Below, in pieces: positions 10,701-25,700 of a stretch of 64,000 bases of DNA. Each line of letters starts with the position of its first letter. Within the stretch, counting starts at the first letter, position 1. The position numbers were made by a program, and so were the translations under genes. The notes beneath the pieces are model-generated. The model ran no database searches, had not been told where the DNA came from, and saw only the letters and a list, made by a program, of their open reading frames with translations. The stretch comes from Clytia hemisphaerica (lineage: Eukaryota > Cnidaria > Hydrozoa > Leptothecata > Clytiidae): contig CACVBU010000973.1 of NCBI GenBank assembly GCA_902728285.1, positions 448,861 through 512,860 on the forward strand. Direction: 5' to 3'.

Positions 10701-13700
10701 AATTGGGATATCTGCTGGAAATTATTTGAAATCAGTGAAAAATGACTTATACTTATGTGTATTCGAAAATCCAGAACTAGGGGCCGTCCACATAGTAGGT
10801 ACGCACTAAAATGTTGAAAATCGAGTATCCCCTCTCTCCCTATATACAAGCGTACGCAAATGGCTATACCCCCCTCTGGTAAGTACATACTTTTTCATTC
10901 AACCCCCCCCCCCTCGGTTGAAGAAAATTTAGAATTCAAATTATTTCGTTCGGACCTTTATTTCATACATGAAACTCCATGTTTATCAAGAAACTTTTTC
11001 TTTTCCTTGATGCTTATAACAAGCGTAAAAGTCGACAAAAAAAAAAAAGGGCTATGAAAAAAGTTTTTTCTGCGTACGTGGATTTTCCTTTGACCCCTCC
11101 CCTCCCCCTGTACGCAAGCATACGCTTTTGAGAAGACCCCCCCCTTAGTACGTACGTACTATGTCGACGGCCCCCTAGGTAAAAAGATTAGATGTGAAAG
11201 TCACATTGTTTCAGTTAATTTTTGCGTCCTGAATTCTACAATGCCCATAACGCTTCCAGCGTTGGGTTTCCGATTTGATCCCTACTACAAATTTATTGCT
11301 ATCAGAGATAGAGACATAAGTCTTGAAATATTCAGAAGATTCTCAGTAATATGAATAATTGTTCTTTTATTGTGTTTTATTTTTTCAGGTTGAACTTTTT
11401 CTGAACTATGACCGTACACTATGCTACAAATCACCGGTTCATAGACACAGCCCTTTACATCTTGCTGCACGAAATGGCCATGCAGATGTCGTCCGAGCTC
11501 TTCTAAACTATGGCATGCCTGTCAATGCTACGGTAAAACCTATTGGAAAGTTTGTCTTTTGTTACTCTGACTCCCTAGAGCATCTGACCTGTCTAAAACA
11601 TTATCCAAAGCTCCTTGCATGAAAAACAATTATTTTGTCAAAAGTATTTACCTTTTAGTGTGATATGGGTACTGCCCTTCACTGTGCGGCGACTTATGGA
11701 AAAACAGCTGTTGCAAAACTACTCATTGAAAGAGGTATGGAAATGTATTTTCTTCTTTGTTTTTTTTTTTCTTATTGACTAATCTAGATTTTCTATAAAG
11801 AATCAGTCAGAATTTGTATCACAGTCAAAGTCATAGGACTAAAAATGTATTAAATTTTACCATCTCTTTTTCTAGGAATCGATATTGAAATCGAAGATGA
11901 TAACGGCCAAAAAGTCTTGGATATTTTAGTGAAAAACCCATCCCAAACTTCACAAGAAATCACTGGTCTAATTTATGGTAAGTTTAATAGTAGAGGAATT
12001 GCTTGTTTAATTCATAATTGTCTGAATCCAAGGCTGTTACCATTAAATTAGAAAGGTGTAACGTTTTGTGATGTGATGGTGTGATGTTTTCTTGACTTTA
12101 ATCTCTCTAGTTGAAAGAAAACAACTTAGCTGAAAGGGACAAATTTCAAGGATACTTCTCTGCTTTTTTCTTTAGCCAAGCCAGCCTCGTCAAGTGATGC
12201 TGAATTAGTAAGTATTGTAGCCACCATGGCATTTAAAAAATAGCATTTTAGGTTAGATACCATTTTCTCTGCAAATGTTGTAATCAATTTGATAAGGTTT
12301 TATGTTATATTATACATTTGTTGGTTTACTTTCTAGGCTAAGGTGTGAACTAATAAAGTACTGTATCTTAGATTATTCTCAATTCAATAAAAATATTTTG
12401 AAATTTCTTTCATTTTTTGCAGAGTCGTTCACCAGCAACTTCATATAGTGGGCAACAGTTTGAAATTGTAGAGCATCCGAAACGAAAAGGTAAAATGCAT
12501 GGTATGAAATATATTGTCTAGCTAAAATGACATTTGATTCTAAATTGTTCAGCGTTTGAGGCAGTTATTTTTTTTATGCCAAAGGAAAAAATGCTAATAC
12601 TTTTTTTTAATAACACTCTGGAAAGACCAAAATCTTTCAAGTCAGGCTTAAAAGGTTGCAAGCCTTCCATAAGTGATGCTTTTTGTCACCTTTTAGATAT
12701 GGACAACCAAGAAATCATTTCACAGGTAATTGAATACATTTTAAAATATTATTACTCTTTATGATATAAAGCCATCAAAGACATATAATTTCTTAATAAA
12801 TGACATGTATATATATTATACCGGGTGCGCCACAAAAAAGTTTCTCTCTTTAAAACTAATTTTCTAGAAATCTAAAGATTTTAAAAGAACCATTCCTATT
12901 TTACTGGAAAGAAGAAAGATAAACTTACATTTTGATGGGTCATTTATTAAATTCGATTAATTAGATCAAAAGTTATGCTCAATTGAATAAAAAAGTTACT
13001 TTCTGAAAGTTGAAAATCGACCTATCAAATGTTTGTATTAAAATTGGCAATCGCAATAACCTTTACATGATTAAAAGCATTTTTCAGTGATTAAACACAT
13101 AAAATTTCGAAACTAAAAGGCCAAAGGGGTTTAAAATCTTCATCAAAATCACTTTAATTTACTTTTACCGAAATTTTCCTCCGATTTTCGGTTTTAGATT
13201 GGATACAGTCTATGTAAGGCTGGATCTACCTCGAAACCAATATTTGGTGTATATTTATGAATTCTACCAGATTTTTTAGAATTTTTCAACGAATTTTCTG
13301 CCTTTTATTGAAATTCAACTTTCCTTTACATAACAAAAGGTCATTTAGACAGCTAATTATCATTTTTAATGACTGAAACGAAGATAATGATGTACATGTA
13401 ATTATGCTTCTGTTTAATTTGATAGGTCGATTTTTAACGTTTTTTAACAATTTCAGAAAGTAACTTTTTTATTCGATTGAGCATAACTTTTGATCTAATT
13501 AATCGAATTTAATAAATGACCCATCAAAATTTAAGTTTATCTTTCTTCTTTCCAGTAAAGTAGGAATGGTTCTTTTAAAATCTTTAGATTTCTAGAAAAT
13601 TAGTTTTAAAGAGAGAAACTTTTTTGTGGCGCACCCGGTATTATATTTAGAAAATCAATTGTTAATTATTAAGGTAGTAACTGGATGTTGACTTGGATTA

Positions 13701-16700
13701 TTTCAAAATTATGAGATTGATTTTGTTGCTCTGCCATATCAAAATAGAAGATTTTTTAGAAGGCTAAGAAATAATTTCTTTCATTCTTTTCCATTGCAGC
13801 CGTCTGGATATGATGTTGTTCCTCCACCACGACCCAAACCAGGTATAATATGGTATACATATAAGATTCTGTAGAACAGAGCAAATATTTTTGTAAACGT
13901 ATTTTTAAAACTCAAGAAATGAGAACTTTCTACTTTTTCATTCTAAGTTGAATATCTACCATTATGAAAATTGAAAATGTCAATATTAATGACTTTGGGT
14001 TTATTTGATTTGAAATTTTTGGTCTTTTTTAAACTCAAGTCTTGGTCAATATATTTATAATGTTCAAATAAAATATTATTTCAATCTTTTCAATGACAGG
14101 AAAGCCCAAGAACGATGACAACCGCCCCTACTCCTTAATAGCTGCAACATCCCTTGACAATGCTAGTGACGATGAAAACAATCTCACCCGCGTACAGTCC
14201 ACACCAATTGAACTCAGTAGTAAAATGAAAAAGGATATGTTTTTCAGTAAATACGATGGCGATGATAAAAAGAAAAGTGGTCCTTACTGTTTAGTTGGTG
14301 AGGATGTTCCAAATTTGAAAACAAAGAAAAGCGTTAAACAGAAACGCACTAGTGCTAGTGTTAGTAGGATGACCAGTCTTCAACCACAAGAAGAGGAAGT
14401 TGGCGCTACATATAGTGAAATCCCCGAGCCTGGGAAAAGAGACTCATATTATACTCAAATGAACAGTGCAGATAATGTATATCAGGTCCCACCAAATGCT
14501 GATTTTCACCATAACCAATCACCAGGAAATGATGATCTTTATCAAGTCCCACCAAATCGAAATGATGATTTATATCAAGTCCCACCCACTACGAATTTCC
14601 CTAAAAGAGGAACTCATTTGAGTGATATACCGCAACCATCAACCATCACACCTCAAGATCAAATGAATATTCAAGAAGATTATTACGGTGTTCCAAGTAG
14701 TTTGAGGAAAGTTGATTCAAAAGCTATCAATGTACCTAAACCTAAACAACGAAGTCAAACCATGCCATCTGAAATTACAAGCAGTCCTATGGAAAATTAT
14801 GATAATGTGAATTTACAACATAGACCTATGTCTTCTTCTACAGAATGCTATGATAATGTTCAAATAACAAATTCACCAATGAGTGGAGGTGAAAATTATG
14901 ATAATGTCAATATCAAAAACAAGGAGAATGTACAAAGTGACTCTTACTATCAGAGGCCTCCTACTGGTTCTTTTAACTCAGCAGGCTCTACGGAAGGCTT
15001 ATTTTACCAAGGGTCTCCTAATAGTCCTCAGTCATACTACCAGAGGCCACCATCACTAAGCTCGACACCAGGTGATGATCAATACTACCAAGCCCCTCCA
15101 TCCAATTTTAAACCGAAGCCTTTAGGAGGAATCAAGCAAAGTCCATCACAACCTCAACAATATACAAGCGTCAAAACAAAAAGTATGAAACAAAAACGAA
15201 CTGCAACTATAGTCAAAAGAGACATTGATTTATCGGACTCACCTCCTGAGCAAAAAGAAATTTTGTCTGATTCTCCGGTACCGAAACTAGAGGAAAGTAA
15301 ACAACTCACAAAAGAAGAAATCGAAGCTATCGAAAGAGAACGTAAAATCCAAGAAGCCAAAGAGAACTTGTTAGCTCAAGCCAATATTGATGAACCTGAG
15401 GGCTCACCTAAGCCTGTACCGAAGCCTCGTATGAAACAATCACGTACTTCAGAGAGAAGAGTGGAGTCAGGGTACAGGATGAGTGAGACGGCAGCTAAAC
15501 AACCTCTTGATGAAACGTATGAGTGGAGTAAGGTAAAGTATCTTAAACTTATTATTAGATGCGTGGACACAATTTTTTGTTTCGTTTCAGGGAATGTTTT
15601 ATGTCTGATAGAGGAAAATAATGACACTCTAAGAGTCATCCTCAAAGTGTCAAAAATGATATAACTTCACATTTAAGTGATAAAATTGATAAATTGATAA
15701 AAGCTTTTTTGCAGCTCCTTCTTGCATTTTAGGTTAAACATTTATTTTTTTTCTTGCTTTCACAGATTGATGCATTTTTATCAAATCTCGAAGAATACGC
15801 TGGCGATGCAAAAGATCTTGAAGGTATGCTTTTATTTTCGTTTTCCAATTGTTTTTTTATCGAGGAATCCTTCGCCTTTGCTAAACTTCTCGTTATTGGA
15901 GGGACATTGAACGACTTGTCTGATCGGAATAAGATATCATTGGTTACTGTTGGTTATCTTATAACGAGTGTAAGTATATCGAGAAAATGTTGTATTGATA
16001 TGAATGGAGAAAGTGTAAATGAAAACTCTCTTCATTTCAACCAGCCGTGGTTTCAAGGAAAAGAAAAGTCATTCGTGTTATGATTTCTTATCGTGTTCAT
16101 TTTTAAGGCAGTTAAAAACTTACCTAATTATTATCGGCGATCCAAAAAATATCTGCAATCTGATTGGTTTAAAAGAGTACAATATATCTTGTATTTTACA
16201 TGTAAAAATATAAATTGACGAAAAGATGTTGTTGCATTGTAGCGGTAGAAGCAATCTAATGTCACTTTGCTACAAAAGTGTCCTTCAACACAAAAAGTGC
16301 ATTTTTTGGGTCACCGATAAACCAGTTATCAGACATTATTGTACTCGCAACTGTCCGATAACTATTACTTATCGTGGAATAGGGTACTTTTTCTTTTTAA
16401 TTTTTTTTTGTATTTTCCCTCATTTTCAGCTAAACCAATGTCAACAAAGAGCGTCCCTGAATGGTTGGATTCAATCGGAATGGCTATCTATGAACCAATG
16501 TTCCTGGCCAATGGATACGACGAGATCGAATTTATTGTAAATTTTTTTCATTATTTTTATTTCGCGGTGCACTTTCACAATAAATGAGAGGACTTTTTTT
16601 GAATAATTTGAGACCGACCACTGTGATTAAGAAAATGCTAAAGTAAATCAAATCATCATATTTTATGATAAAAGCTGTACACGGAGCACCTTGGTATAAT

Positions 16701-19700
16701 ATAATCTAGACCTAGTAGTAACACAGATTTTTTTGGAAAAATAATTTCAATCTAAATATTGTTTTCAGAATGGCTGTTTGGATGATCAAGACCTGATTGA
16801 ACTTGGTATCCTGGACTCTGGTCATCGAAAGTATGTAGACATCAATTATGTATAACTTACTTATTTGCGATGTTGGCCTTTTTGGGCAAATAAATCGATA
16901 GAAAAAAAAGATCCGTTTGATCAATAAAGTTAACTTTCTCGAATTGAACTTAATTAGAATCTTTCTACCCTATAATTCAAACAAAGGTCCCTTTAAATGA
17001 TGAAAACTTGCATAAAATACTCCCTTTAATTCAAATATTTCTCTTATTCGAAGACTTTTCTCGAGCCCTTATAAAAATCGAATTAGAAAGAGTCAACTGT
17101 ATATTCTAGTTATTTTCTAAGATAAGGATCGGCTAGCTTTAAGCTAATCAGATGTTTAGTGTGGTGCTCTTAAGAGGTCGTTGTTGAGATAAATTTGATG
17201 ACCTTTATATACCCTGGACCAAGTTTCTCAATCCCAGCAAAGCAAAATCTTTCATCGGAGTTTTTTGAAAAGTGGTACCCTAATGGCGGCACTACTCAAT
17301 AGCGGTGTAAATGCATCGAGAGCGCTAGGTGTACTTTCCCTCGAATACTTTTGATGATGATATAGCGCCGTTAGACGTTAATTTTAACACTACAATGGCT
17401 TCTTTGCGGGTACCAATTCAAAAAAAACTTCAATCGAAGATGGCGGATATAGCTTGGTCCAGGGATATATGATAGTGTCTATGATACTATATAATTTGAA
17501 ACTTTCTTTTAGGCTCTGTTGACAACTTTAAAGAAGTGAATTCTTAAACTAATTCTTCTTCAGGAAAATTATGGATTCTACAGCACAGCTACCTCAAGTT
17601 AAAGTCATTGGAGAAAACGATAATCCTATACCCGATAAAATCGATTCCTGGCTCGATTCTCTTAAATTGAACGGGTATAACAATCGATTCGTTATCAATG
17701 GATATGGAAGTATGGATCGAGTGCGCGTTATTTGGGAACTGGAACTAGTGACAGTAAGTTTTCTTACTCAGGTTCAATACAGCGCGAAGAGACTGGGTTA
17801 GAGTTTACCAGGAAAGAATGACATCAAGTGTCTGACATCTTTGCATTGATTTTGACGTCATTTGTGAACTCGACCAAATCTCTTTGTGGTTTTGTTCAGT
17901 TGTTTGATCCTCAAAAACTTGTCCAAAAAACGAGATAATGATTACAATCGCTATTTATAAGAACAAAGGAAATTTTCGGCTTTTGCTCACTTTGGGCATG
18001 ATGAGTGACGTCATCAAAAAAATTTTTTGTAAAAAGTTACCTTACGTGACAAGGATCTTATGTGCCAAATTTCATCCAAAAAGACCCACTAGATCGAAAT
18101 TTAAGGGGTGGTACAGGAAAAGCCCCCCCCCCCAGTTCTGAACCGCCCCTAAAAGCCTAGGTTGAATAGGGTTAAGACTTTCCTCACTTCAAAACTGTTA
18201 CTGAATGAAAAGCCATGTTATCAATTAAATCTGAAATTATAATCCTACCGAACTAATTTAGATGTACTGTCCAAATTATCACTAACTATATTTATTATAC
18301 GCGTACAATAGATCTTATCGGAGTTTTTAGATTTTTCTAAAAAAGCGATGTATTGTGGGATTGTTACGGGAGTATTACAATAGAAATCACTAAAGGGAAT
18401 TATATTGTAATACTCCCGAAACAATCCCACAATGCATCGCTTTTTTAGAAAAATCGAAAAATTCCGATAAGATCTATTGTCATATTTTGACTGACCATTC
18501 CCACAGACTAAATTCAAAATTTTTCAATTTTTGAAAATTGTGGCCTACCTCCAAATATTTACACATCAATATTAGAGTGATTGATTAGAAAGTTTGATAT
18601 TGCTTATTTATGTTACAGTGTTAAAATTTCCCCCTTTGTCATATAAGAACCATCGAGTTCTTATCGAGGCCCGGTGGTCTTGGTAATTTTAGCCTCAAGT
18701 CGTTACTAGTTGTTACTTTTGCAATTTTTTAGCCTCATTTTTTATAACTTGCTCTAATGAATAAAAAGGGATTGTGTCCAAGTTGAATATCTGTCTCAGC
18801 AAGGTTATAGAGCTTCATTTGAAGAATTTATAACAGTTAAGATGTAAAGAGCTTTAAATATGTTGAAAAGCCACTTTCTAAAGCCACAATTAAAGTTTGA
18901 AGCTAGAAATTAAAGTCAATTTTAAAGTTCAGTGGGGAAAGGTTGCCTGTTATTTCCTCGAATTCGCTTGGTTACTAAAACCCTTTCGTTTCGAAAAGTA
19001 CCTTTTTCCTTTGTGCGTTTGATACGCCTATGCAGAGCATCTGCCTATACTTATATCCAGGAACTTCAGTTAAGCAGAAGACTCATGTTGTTTTGATGAA
19101 AAAGTGTTGCTCAAAATATCTCATGATTAAAGAAGATAAGCCATTGCTATATTTAAAGTAAAGGAACAACGATGTTTCTGATTAGTATAGGAAATTATGT
19201 ATTAAAAAATGAAATTCTCTTTTTATGCTATGGGAAATTTTAAGTAGCTCATATCTCGCTTCCTCTTGCTGTCGACCAATCAGTTTAAAGCTGCATTGGA
19301 TTTGAACCAATCAAATTACAGGATTGAATGCTAATTATTTTGTGCACGGAAAACGCGTTTATGGTAAGGGAATGTTACATTATTGTCAGTATTGTTGATA
19401 ACAGGTGATTGAAATTGTTTAGCTCATCCTTATATAGCTCTGTGGTAATGTAATTACTGCATGCTATATTACCAGTGTTTCTTGATAAATGTTTTTCTTC
19501 TTCTAGAAGACGACGAAAGTTGTTTTATTTTTTGGTACAAGCTTTTTTTATTTAATCAGTCATTTCACCTGATTTCACTGTGGAAGTACCAGTCTTCTTT
19601 TTCTTTATGAATTTCACTGATCGAAAATCTTTTTACAGTGGGGTCTCGATAACTCAAACACGCACGGGAAACATAAATTTGTTCGAGTTATTGGAAATTT

Positions 19701-22700
19701 CTAATTATTGAGACTGGTTTATAAGGCATTGCTTATTAAACTTGTTCGAGTTGAGTAGACATTCGAGTTATAGAGATTCGAGTTATAGAGATTCGAGTTA
19801 TAGAGATTCGAGTTATAGAGATTCGAGTTATAGAGATTCGAGTCAAAGAGCGTATATCATGTTGATTGTTTCGCTTTTATTTTTGTTTTTGATTTCAATG
19901 TTTGATTTCTTGTATCTTGGTTGCTTGTGTTCCTATATTCTCTCAATTATCATCCCCATGGAATTGAATTGAATTGCTTGCTATAACAGTATTGTGACTC
20001 CAGTTTGTTTTCGACACACCAGTTCCTGTCTTTATAAAGTTTACACCGAAGTACAACCCCCGATATTTCTTTAATGACATGCTCTTCATAGAAAAAGCTA
20101 GACCTTCAAAAGAGATATTATTCTAAACAATTTTTCTCCTTGATTATATCATCATTCCCCTAACAGCAATCAGAAATGGAAACTTTACAAAAACATGTGT
20201 TACATCAGTATATATTTAAGTAAATAGAGCATGGCTTTTTAAATTGGTTTTTAATTCGTCTGGCTCATTAGTATCTGATTAAATGCCAATTCAATTAAAT
20301 ATTTTTTCTCGAAAAGGCTAATTTGTATCAAATTTTTCATTCACAATCTAACCGTTAATTCCTCAGGCTCTCGTTGTTCAATTCATTTGTTTTTGCCAAC
20401 TATCTAACTTTATAGGTGAGTCAGAAGGGGTAGATAGCCCTGGAAAAAAGTTTAAAAATAGTCTAGGGATTGGGCAAAAGCTAATGCAAAACCGACATAG
20501 TGAAGAAAAGTTAAATATGTCTAATGTCATAGAAGATACGAAGTCACGATTTTCTGTGCATCAAAATTCTAGTTTTAAGTTTTAAAACCCTAATCACAGA
20601 TCGTCAATTTACTACTTCTTTTTTCATTCTAGGTATTAGATATCAGTGCTATTGGACATCGTAAAAGGATGTTGAACTCGCTTGGACGTCGACCGCCGCA
20701 AATCAAAGCACCTGTTTCATGGGTGAGCCTTTTCGTCAAAGTTTCGCCTTTTTTTCGGCTTATTTTTCTTATTTCCCGTCAATCCAACCCAATTAAAACT
20801 GGTTACAATACAATACAGTTTTGATACTACAAAATGCTAGCGTTTGTTTTCAATAACTTTATAAGTGTTTTTGTATTCAAGGTTAAACGTCACTAGCATT
20901 TTCTAACCTCCTAGCGTTTTGTAAATCCCATACTCTCGTAAATTTGTTCAAAATTTGTGCGTCTGACGATAGCCGTAAGGCATGAAATTTGAAGTAATGT
21001 ACTTTTTTTAACAGTGAAATTTTGAAATAAATTTATGAATTTGCTCTGCAAAGTTATCGAGCACTCTTTTAAATGGTGTTCAACTACAATATATAGATCC
21101 CATACTCTTACAAAAGTATCCCATGGAAACGAAATAGAAACGAGGCCCGGTAGGGGGTCATCCGTATAGTACGTACGCAAATTTTTTCTAATATTCGATA
21201 CCTCCTCCTCCCTTGTACGCAGAGAACAATATAAATGACCATCAGTTAAACAATAGATGTACGCTTTTGCTAAGTCTCCCTCTCCCCCTTCACTGCGTAC
21301 GTACTATGTGGATGGCCCCTAGGATAAAATATCTCTTAGGAGAGGTTTGACTGTAAAAACAAAAGAATTAAAACGGTTGTAAAAAAGGAACAGAAAAAGT
21401 TTTTGATCTCAAATTTTCAGGATGACTTTGTATCACCAAAAGCTTCAAAAGTATCAAGTTCTTGTTTCAAACTGGAGAGGTCGAAAATATTGATAAACTT
21501 GGGAAAGGTGTATAGGAAGAAGTCTACTGATGTGATTGACCTGTGTAAACCACCGTTTAACTTTTATTTTCCGCTCAATTCTTTTAATGTTTGGAATTTC
21601 GTTCTTATTTTCTGCAGGTCAAACGCTTTGCTGATGCGGATGCAGGGCGTGTGAAGAAGAACGTTCCCGATGACTCTATGGATGTCGCTAAAGAACTCAT
21701 GAATACTGCCAAAGACCTAACCATATCAAGGGTATATATCCTAGATTTGAAATAAAAAATAAGCTTTATTTCTAGTGAATATCAGGGGTGGGCTGTGCAG
21801 TTAATGTTCCTTTGCTCTTTAAAAGCTAACATAGCGGTTACAGGGAGTTTGTAAGTTGATACTGTACTTAAGGTCCATATTTTTCCGTTTTGCCCTTGGT
21901 ATATACAGGCTCGTATTGTCGGATTTTACCAACGTTAAGCTAGGTATTGTTGGTTGAAATTTTTAAACTTTTACCCGGTTCATCTCAGACTAAAAACTGG
22001 CCAATATGACTAAAGCAGTTGATCCGTGCATGGCAATACTGGGAAAGGGTTTGGATACAGCGGAAATTGTATACAGTTACCAGCTATTCTTTCCCACTTC
22101 CCTAGGACCCAAAGAAATCCACTTCATCAGACACAACGCAAGAAAACACACCAAACTCACCGACCAAAAGTGTAACATCGACACCTTCGGAAACCACCGC
22201 CGACAGTACGGACGGATCCCGAACGACAACGTACGACGATCGTAAACACAAGAAAGACGGATGGCTACACACGCCCGACGTATTGATGTATGAATCAGTC
22301 GCTTATTCCGCTCAGGTACGTCATTTTTAACGTGGAAATAACTTATCGCTGGTTTCTCCAAAGATAAAGTGTCCTTGCTTAGTAGAAATTTAAGATTCTG
22401 CCTTATGGAACCTTCTGTCATATAACGAAATGAATTATCATTTTATATATACCTAACATTATGAAGAGGTGTTTCTAAAAAATGTTGCCGACAAGGCGTA
22501 TTTATCGAGTGCAACTCTCTGGAGATTGGGGGCGAATGCTAATCTTATCTACTGGTGCATTCAACAATTCCCAAAATCTTTACTTCAAGAAGACAATACA
22601 GAACGCAAATATTTTCAGAAGTGACTTTGTCACATTGATTATTTATCCTCTTATTTTCCGTTTCAGTACCTCGGCTCACATCCCGTACAAAAAGTAAAAG

Positions 22701-25700
22701 GAGTCGAGTCTACGCTTGATGCCTGCTCTAGAATGAAGGTATGTTCCTAGCTTCCCGTCCCGAGTACTAGATGAACTTCATAATTAAAGACTGGGTACTA
22801 GGTACAGATATGCAAATAATGATGTGGTTACTAGATTTTTGAGATTTTTGAGATAATAATGTTCTCGGGGCTAGATTGACGGAGAAATAAAGATCTTTTT
22901 ACTCGACTATTCAGGGGAGGGGCACTTTTATTGAAATTTTACGAGCTATGGAAGTTCCCATTCATTGAATTTGTACCATCAGTCACATTTATCAACACGC
23001 TTATTTTGGTTATGGGTTGGCATAGTTACAATAAAACTTACTAAGGTAAAAGCAAACAATATACCAATATCTCAAACATACTAAAAACGCTTTCATTTCA
23101 GGTCCGCCTCTGTATTTTTTGGTCATTTTTCCATATTTAAATATACTCCATGTGACTAAAGCTCAGTGGTAAATATTAAACGGAATTTCTTTCTCGTATC
23201 AACAGGTGTTAAGTCAAAACGTCCACAAGATGCCCTCCATCGTCCTCTCCATTTCTATACGTGGTATCGATTATATCGACTCCAATAGTAAAGTAAGTGT
23301 GAGCTTGTCTTTCAAATCGAACAATCTGCAATATTTTATTACTTCCAAATGTTAGCTAATACCTCAAGTCTATAGTTGTATGTGTAGCTTCGATTTTTGA
23401 AATTTTAATTCTCATAGTTGAGGGTAACCATCTTTAGATTCTTTTTCGTTTCTCAAATAAAACTGGTTTAAGGGCAAGAGCTATCTACAAAAACCTACAA
23501 TCGAACCTTCAATTAATTGAAAGAATACTGAAATTTAGCCTGTTTCAAATCCTCGCTATTTTAGTCATATAAAGTAGACCTTTTGCTGATTTAATAGGAT
23601 AATTAAAAATACTTTATTATGTTAATCCAAGATGTATCCGTAACCATGTATTGAGTGAATCCTCCCAAAGTTCGCTTACAACCGTCGTTGTGCATAAGAT
23701 TCTTTTTCCCGCAATGAGATTCTCCTGATTTTTCCACTCTTTTTCCCGGGATAGCCAGCATGATATTGGAAAGGGTTTTCTTCTAAAGGTACGGAAAATC
23801 TTGTGCTTACTTGCGAAACAGCCTAGTTTTCCGAAGCTCATTTCTCAACTACCAGGAGCTCTGGTCTTTTTCTGTGGTAGTGGATACTTAGTGCGGGAAA
23901 AGAAATTTTATGCAAAATGACGATATCTACAATCTCCCCAACTTTTTTCTACCCCACTTCAGATGATCATCAACCAGTATAGTATCAACAACATTTCGTT
24001 CATCGCTCAAGACCCTGACGATTTGAATGTCTTCGCTTACATCACCAGAGACGAGATGACCAGAAAGAATTATTGTCACGTCTTCAAAGCTAAATCTACG
24101 GTATCATTTATTCATTCATTCATTCATTTCAAGCGCCACGTTATTCTGTATCAGGGTGTATCTCACGTAGTTTAGTACCTCCACGGCAATAAATTTTGAA
24201 TTTTCCGTAGATATTGAGTTTGTTTACAGATAATTCACAGCATCTAATTTTCTGAATGGAGGTTTATTGGTAGAAAGCACGTCTGGTCATACTTGTCTAG
24301 TTTTCTAGACTTTTGGAGAGCTTCTAATCATTTCGGACGCTATAACTTCATTCAGACTTTTCTTACATGAAGTATGTATGAGTATCCGCAAAAGATTCTT
24401 GTATTTATCAGTACCTTAAATAATCTTCATTCAATCTTTCTTCTTAATTTTAGCGGCAAGCGGACGAGATCGTATTAACGTTAGGCCAATGTTTCGAAGT
24501 AGCATACGAACAACATATGGCTCTCATGGAAATCAAAAAGTCACAACAGGTATCAAATGTTTAAAACAAAGTTTTCTAGCCTACAGTTAGCTCTTTCTCT
24601 AATTCAAACCACCATTATTCGAATCTTTTTGTAACATTTAAGCTAAATATTGGTCCCCTCAACTGGAAATAGGTTTTAATTACTCCCTGTAATTCGAATC
24701 TTTCTCTAATTCGAAAAAAAAATCATTTGGTCCCTTGAAAATCAAATTAAAGAGAGTCAGCTGTATATTTTCTTTGAATTTTGAAATACTAAGCTTTATT
24801 CTTTGTTACCAGTCTTAATGTTGAAAGGTTAAAATGTGTCTCACTCACTCATGTTTTCCTGCTAAGTTTTTCTGATCGTTTCGTAAGTTTTCGTTTTTCG
24901 TCAGATACTCAGTAAAGTAATAACTGAGGGTAATTGTAATTTCTGCTTATCAGTAGTCTTTTTTGGTGTTTCTTTCAGAACGCCACAACGCCGCTATCAT
25001 CACAGTCATCATCCAGGGGTGAGTCTGGTCAATCATTCATTATTTTATTTCCAGTGTAAACTTCGATATTTGGTGTACAATTATTTATACCCGAGGGGGG
25101 GGCACTCGATCGCCTAACGACGGCATATGCCTCCAAAAAATGGGATTTCAAGATCGGTGCAGCTCTTGAGTAGTGAGAAAATATCCTTGTACAGTGCATT
25201 ATACTGAACCTTTCTGACGGCTCATGCGGAGGGGCGGGGACCATATGAGTGCCCACCCCCGGAGTTTATAAACAAGCATGGGATGTTGAGAAGGAAACAA
25301 TTATATTTAAAAAACAAAATTGGAAAGGCAATTACCATTTGTATAGTGTCAGCCCCCCTGCTAGTTGGTGGGGGCTAAAAGACATTCAAATATTTGGGGG
25401 GACTGAAATCTCATCATTTAACGTGGGGGCTGAATACTTCATCTTACTGGTTGGCTTCAATTACTCAAATTAAAGCTCTTGAAGCTGAAATGAACGAAAT
25501 ATTTTATCTTAACCTACGAACTGTAACACAATTCACATTGAATAACACTTTTTGTGGAACAAACTTTTAAAAGTATCGAGGGTCGAAAGCCCTGGGAGCT
25601 ACCAAAAATTTCATGATTCTTTGGGGGGGGGGGCTTAAAACTCAGGGAGACCTAATTTTTGCCTGGGACCTAAACCCAGGCTGACGTTATGAGTTGTCAG

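Larger units (their letters stand above)
17754..20632 (+). other. ANKS1-like intron 18 (2.9 kb)
   Basis: No exon is visible. It contains a truncated dispersed repeat (17949-18174), a hairpin element (18305-18480) and a pogo-like remnant with a 15-bp tandem array (19640-19850). The rest is AT-rich sequence in which I see nothing. Confidence 0.6.

Noticed and set aside
15533..15664. Continuation of the long linker frame beyond 15532
   Set aside because: A GTAAAG donor follows EWSK, and splicing to 15766 gives the expected pre-SAM segment.
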